NCBI GenBank assembly: GCA_033961575.1
Contig: CM066728.1
Location: 99,152,852-99,216,851, forward strand
Reading direction: 5' to 3'
Source: Aselliscus stoliczkanus
Lineage: Eukaryota > Chordata > Mammalia > Chiroptera > Hipposideridae
Length of the DNA: 64,000 bases
Shown in pieces: positions 59,876 to 64,000 of this stretch. The translations under genes and the position numbers were made by a program. Numbering within the stretch: position 1 is the stretch's first letter; each line of letters begins with the position of its first letter. A model generated the notes under the pieces. That model saw only the letters and a program-made list of their open reading frames with translations, ran no database searches and was not told the origin of the DNA.

Positions 59876-60229
59876 GCTTTTCAGTGTAGAAAGTATTCAG
59901 TATCAGCTAGATGTTATTATAATATTATTGTTGTAGGTTTTAGCAAGGTACATTCATAGGCAGCAGCTTTTCATGGAAATAGCAAATGCCAGGCGTACAT
60001 GCTCCTACGTCCCCCTCTTGTGGCCAGGGCAGATGTTACTAATTCCCCTTGGTCTGTACCTTCCTGCCAAACTAGGCACCTACTACTGACTGCAATGGTC
60101 AATTGGTGTAATTCATTCCCCATCTTTCTCTCGGGACTGTTTCATAGACTGCACTAAATATAGACAACAAAGAAAATGGATGACTCCAATGCAATTTTAA
60201 AGCAAAGAATAATAGCAATAATGTGGTGA

Positions 60230-61640
60230 AATAGCCCTCTTTTCCGCACAGAAGCACTTATATATAGCAACAACAGGATCAAACCAGCCTTAGGAGAAAT
60301 CCAGATTCAAGTAAAATGGTGGCCATATCCCAGATGAGCACAAAACAGACTGCAACCACTCACATTCAAAGAGGTAACAAGAACAATTTTACTTTATCTA
60401 AATTCATCCCTACCCCATGCTGCTTGTGACTTCTCCCTTGAGGGGGAAAGAAAGAGTGAAGAGTGACACCATTGTCCCCATTGGGATACTGCCTGAAGGA
60501 CCGAGCAATTTCTCTTTTGCCTCACCTAGGGAGCTGATAGAACTGGTATAGGTTGCATATCTGGGGACAGCTAAAAACAAGAAAGCAGAGAGAAGATTGC
60601 TGCAGCTCCCACAGCTCTGCGAGACTGGGAAGGGGCAGAGAACCTGAGGCTGTTCTACCAAAAGGAAGGGACAAGAACAAAATGCCTTCCAACATCCAAG
60701 CATTTGGTAAAATAGTCAGAACCCAGACACTGCAAGCAATCACAGGCTTCTGGGAAAAATAAAAAAAATAAAAAAATAAATCTGTTAAGGCCAGAGAAGA
60801 CAAATTTATAAAAGAGGGTTAAGAGGTGGGCTAGTTCGTAATCATTCCCTGTCAAAGCCAGTGTATAAAGACTGGGAGATGTGGACCTTCAAATGCACAA
60901 ATACCAGTGCAAATCCGCAAGGTATCCAAAAACTCAGGACAGTATGCCCCAACCAAGGAATCAAAATCCGTCTTCAGTAACTGATACTAAAGAAATGGAG
61001 ATCTATGAATTAAATGAAAGAATTCAAAATAATCGTCTTAAACATGTTCAGTGAGCTACAAGGGAACACAGATAGCTAAGAATTAGGAAAAGAATACAAG
61101 AAGAAAATGAGAAAATCAACAAAGAAATATAAGCTATGAAAAAGAACTGAACAGATATTCCCAAACTGAAGACTACCATAGCTGAATGGAAAAATTCACT
61201 AGAGGAGTTCAACATCAGTTAATGAAGCAGAAGAAAGAATCAATGAACAAAAAGACAGGTCATTTTTTATCCAGTCAGAGGAGCAAAAAGAATGAAAAAG
61301 AGTGAAGAAAACCTAAGGGACTTATAGAACTAACAGCAATTAAACTAAACAGACAAACAAAAGTATAAAACTCTCTGGTAAAGGTAAATATAAAAATAAA
61401 TACAGACTACTGTAACAATGTCATAGGGTTTTTAATTGTGGTATAAAAGTGAAAACACAAAAGTATTAAAGGAACTTTAACTGCACAAATTATGCTGATG
61501 TATATACAGTATAAAATGATGCAAATTTTGACATTGGTCATATCAAGTGTTTGTAAGGGAAAGATGTAAAAATGTAGAGTTTTTGTATGTGATTGAAGTT
61601 GTAATCAACTTAAAATAGATTTTTATAACTCTAAGGTTAT
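60230..61640 (+). mobile_element. Old L1M 5'UTR, ORF1 and downstream region
   Basis: Sense L1M order: 5'UTR (cagactgcaaccactcacat, ctgcctgaaggaccgagcaa, gagctgatagaactggtata), then ORF1 coiled-coil region (gaaagaattcaaaataatcg, ggaaaagaatacaagaagaa, gaagaaagaatcaatgaaca, ggagcaaaaagaatgaaaaa), then the region after it (aactctctggtaaaggtaaa, gtagagtttttgtatgtgat). All frames are broken. Retention of the 5' half without the 3' half suggests later deletion. Confidence 0.78.
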
Positions 61641-61669
61641 ATTATGAAGTCATCTTGCATACCTATAAA

Positions 61670-61800
61670 TATGTTTTTGAGTATGGGAAACTGATGTTCA
61701 GAAATGTAAGTAATACATCTAAGGTCATGCAGCAATTAAGTATTGAAACAAAGTGACCTGTGTCTCATAACTGGTAAACCACAATCAGCAAGTCTCCATA
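61670..61800 (-). repeat. MIR element
   Basis: Complement of the MIR core: gggaaactgatgttcagaaa, tgtaagtaatacatctaagg, tcatgcagcaattaagtatt, followed by a decayed head. Confidence 0.72.
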
Positions 61801-61819
61801 TAACCTGAGGGATTCCCAA

Positions 61820-61985
61820 GATATGGAGGAAGTCATGCTTATTCATTAAGACTTGAAATCCAGCTTAAATCTGATCTCCTTTTCTGTAGCTTTGTCTACA
61901 TAGTTCAATATTTTACTCTCCTTCCAAGCTTTTCTCATTTTAATAACCATTTAATAATAACTATTTAAATAACTATTATGGAGCA
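61820..61985 (+). repeat. Possible L2 fragment
   Basis: The segment ttgaaatccagcttaaatct with gatctccttttctg is weakly like the L2 region that precedes its 3' end. The match is suggestive only. Confidence 0.3.
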
Positions 61986-62289
61986 CATTGAGTCACAATC
62001 TAATGACTAGATAAAATATATATTCTAATGATTCTAATTCACAGAAATGCCATAAATACAGTTGGCTGTATTAAAATATTCTAAAGGAATTCAGAGGCAG
62101 GGAAGGTCATTTCAACTTGTCTGATCAGAAATAGCTTCATCCATAAGTGACCTCATTGACCTCAGAAGGTGTCAAAGGCAAGAAAAGAGACGGATTATGA
62201 AACAATGGAATGTGCTTAGTTTTACTAGAATAGTTGGGTTTTTCCTGGGGAGTTCTGCGGAATAAAACTATATTCATCTATTAAGTATA

Positions 62290-62700
62290 GACTGAACAAA
62301 GTTTTGAATTCTGGGCCTAGCTTTTGGATTTTGTGGTTGTAGTTAATATTCTGCTGAGAAGTTCAGACTCACCCTCAGGAATGACAAGTTTCCATCTCCT
62401 TGGGGTGGATCAGTGGCAGATAGCTCCTTCCCGGGGGCATCTCTCATTTAGTGACTGTGTGATTTGGCTAAAAGTTTGGCTCCTTTACCACAGCTCAGGA
62501 TAAGATGATGTCTTAACTCACCTCCTTCGATTGCATCACAGCCTCACTAATTTTGCCCAGTCCTGCTTACGTCCCTTCTTCTATAGGCGTTTATCTGGGA
62601 GCACTCCCTAATAAATTGAATGCATGTTAAGCCACATCTGAGAGACAACTTTCTTGGGAGCCTGACTTTCAAAAGTTGCAGTCCATGGAAAGCCAGGGGA
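62290..62700 (+). repeat. Repeat-like segment with poly-A signal, unassigned
   Basis: This GC-richer stretch contains gggagcactccctaataaat (AATAAA at about 62609) followed by gttaagccacatctgagaga and tcttgggagcctgac. The arrangement resembles the 3' part of an old LTR or L1 end. I cannot name it. Confidence 0.35.
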
Positions 62701-64000
62701 TTGGAGAATATTTTACAAGCAAGAAGTAACCTGGAACGTTTAGTACAATTCAAGGTGGTGGAGTTCAAGATTTTCTTCTGCTCTTTTCAAAACACCAATA
62801 AAATTATATAGAAAGAATAATTTTATAATAGCAAAAAAGAATAAAATGGAAACCTCGGTGAACAAAAGATATTTCTACAAACTTCTGAAAAGGAGAAAGA
62901 ATGTGGGAACCAGTATTTGTGAAAAGGAAAGCAATAAAAAGAGGGATTCCAAAATTAAAGAGAAAGGGACTTTGACAAGAGAGAAGGCAGAGAGCTGTTC
63001 AAACAGAAAGCACAAGTGAAATTCTTCTCAAATTCAATGTATATTTTAAATGTAAAATGATACTCAACAAAAGGATTAAATTAATAACTTTCATTGACTG
63101 AGAGGAGAGAGAGAAACAAACTTTTACATCTGTGAACTCCTCATCTTTCCCAGAAGACCATCAAGATATAACATATTAAATCAATAATTTAGAAAACATT
63201 ATAATGTGTGAAATCTCCAAATAAGGAACTATGTCCAAATAAATGTTGCTGAGTTAAACAAATAGAACTAAGAACAAAACATGGAGAAACAGTCACCTTT
63301 CTTTTATCATAAGCCCCCCCGAACTATTTAATATTTTATGTGCCTACATTCCTATGATAATTTTTAAAACAAGGGGCATATTAGTCTAATAGCAATAACT
63401 CATACAATAGAAGAGATGAGTGGGGAAAGGATGCAAATTGATTTTAAATAAGATATCATTGGAAGTTTAGCCAACTAATAATAATGACAATGGGGGAAGT
63501 ATCACTATCAGTTGTCAAGAGTGGTCAACTGAGACCACAGGAACAAAACAAAAAGATACTGCCGACAATAAGAGTAGTTGCTTGAAAGAACCAGTGCTAA
63601 CTTTTTTTTTGTTTTCAATGCATGTATAACAGATACCTAAATATGATCAGTAGGCCACCAGAAATGTGAAAATAAAGTATGGGAAATAATGAAATGGTAG
63701 GTCTATTACATTACTTTAAAGAGAAAAGATATTGAAATGCTAATCCATATGATTCTAAAGATCCTTTTCCTTCTCTTTTCATTTGAAGGGACTGAAGTAC
63801 CTTGAAAATGTCTGGTTTTTTAGCTGAAATGCAAAGAAAAAGCACAGTTTCTATTTAAAAGAAAAAAAAAAAATGTAACCAGGCTCTTGATGTCAAAATA
63901 GTACAGACAGAGGGGATGTGAACATCAAATTGATTCCACAGAAGACTTTCTTCAGAAACAGTGTGGAGAGGAAAAGAAGGAAACTCTCAGTGGCCCCATG
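62701..64000. other. Unassigned A-rich sequence to window end
   Basis: Purine-rich, AT-rich DNA with no gene or transposon that I can support. T10 near 63603 and A13 near 63860 are isolated tracts. Confidence 0.45.

Noticed and set aside
60410..60855. Overlapping frames on both strands of 66-97 codons
   Set aside because: They fall in the 5'UTR of an old L1M.

Overview
The window is mammalian nuclear DNA, intergenic or deep intronic, AT-rich, with no protein-coding exon of a host gene that I can support. The best lineage clue is the SINEs. Several copies carry a tRNA-Leu/Ser-like head or a second tRNA-like head with a body rich in gagctgagct. I recall these as the tRNA-derived SINEs of horseshoe and leaf-nosed bats (Rhinolophoidea, 'Rhin'-type). 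The young LINE-1 3' ends and the short mariner-type elements also fit a bat. The species is an inference, not a reading.

Layout. 0-8 kb: the 5' end of a LINE-1 (5'UTR plus the start of ORF1, minus strand) runs off the left edge, followed by MIR fragments and a long old minus-strand L1M (4.1-7.7 kb). 8-22 kb: mostly sequence I cannot assign, with MIR, L2, L1 3' ends, two SINEs and a 1.2 kb minus-strand L1. 22-30 kb is the repeat hub. It holds two SINEs inserted into the same target, a SINE with an 18-bp target duplication, two mariner-derived elements (one carrying a nested ~450 bp composite SINE), an 82-bp palindromic MITE with TA duplications, a twin-primed (5'-inverted) L1 with a second composite SINE inside it, and a probable solo LTR. 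30-43 kb: sparse, with a clean L1 insertion (19-bp perfect target duplication), LTRs and two MLT1 LTRs in opposite orientation. 43-52 kb: a compositionally distinct unassigned block, an L2, nested L1s, a dimeric SINE and an old minus-strand L1M. 52-64 kb: mostly unassigned, with MIRs, an ERVL-type LTR and a plus-strand L1M 5' half (60.2-61.6 kb).

There are no genes here that work together; the window is a record of layered transposition. Relative ages can be read from the nesting. MIR, L2 and L1M are oldest, MLT1 and ERVL LTRs follow, mariner elements come next, and the lineage-specific L1 3' ends and SINEs are youngest. I found no CRISPR, no tRNA or rRNA gene, no host gene and no convincing new molecular system. 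The most unusual material is the modular SINE set: a short head-only form, a ~450 bp composite form, and a ~495 bp form with two tRNA-like heads, the last two sharing a C-rich tail. Family names come from memory of consensus sequences, and element edges are approximate unless target duplications are cited.
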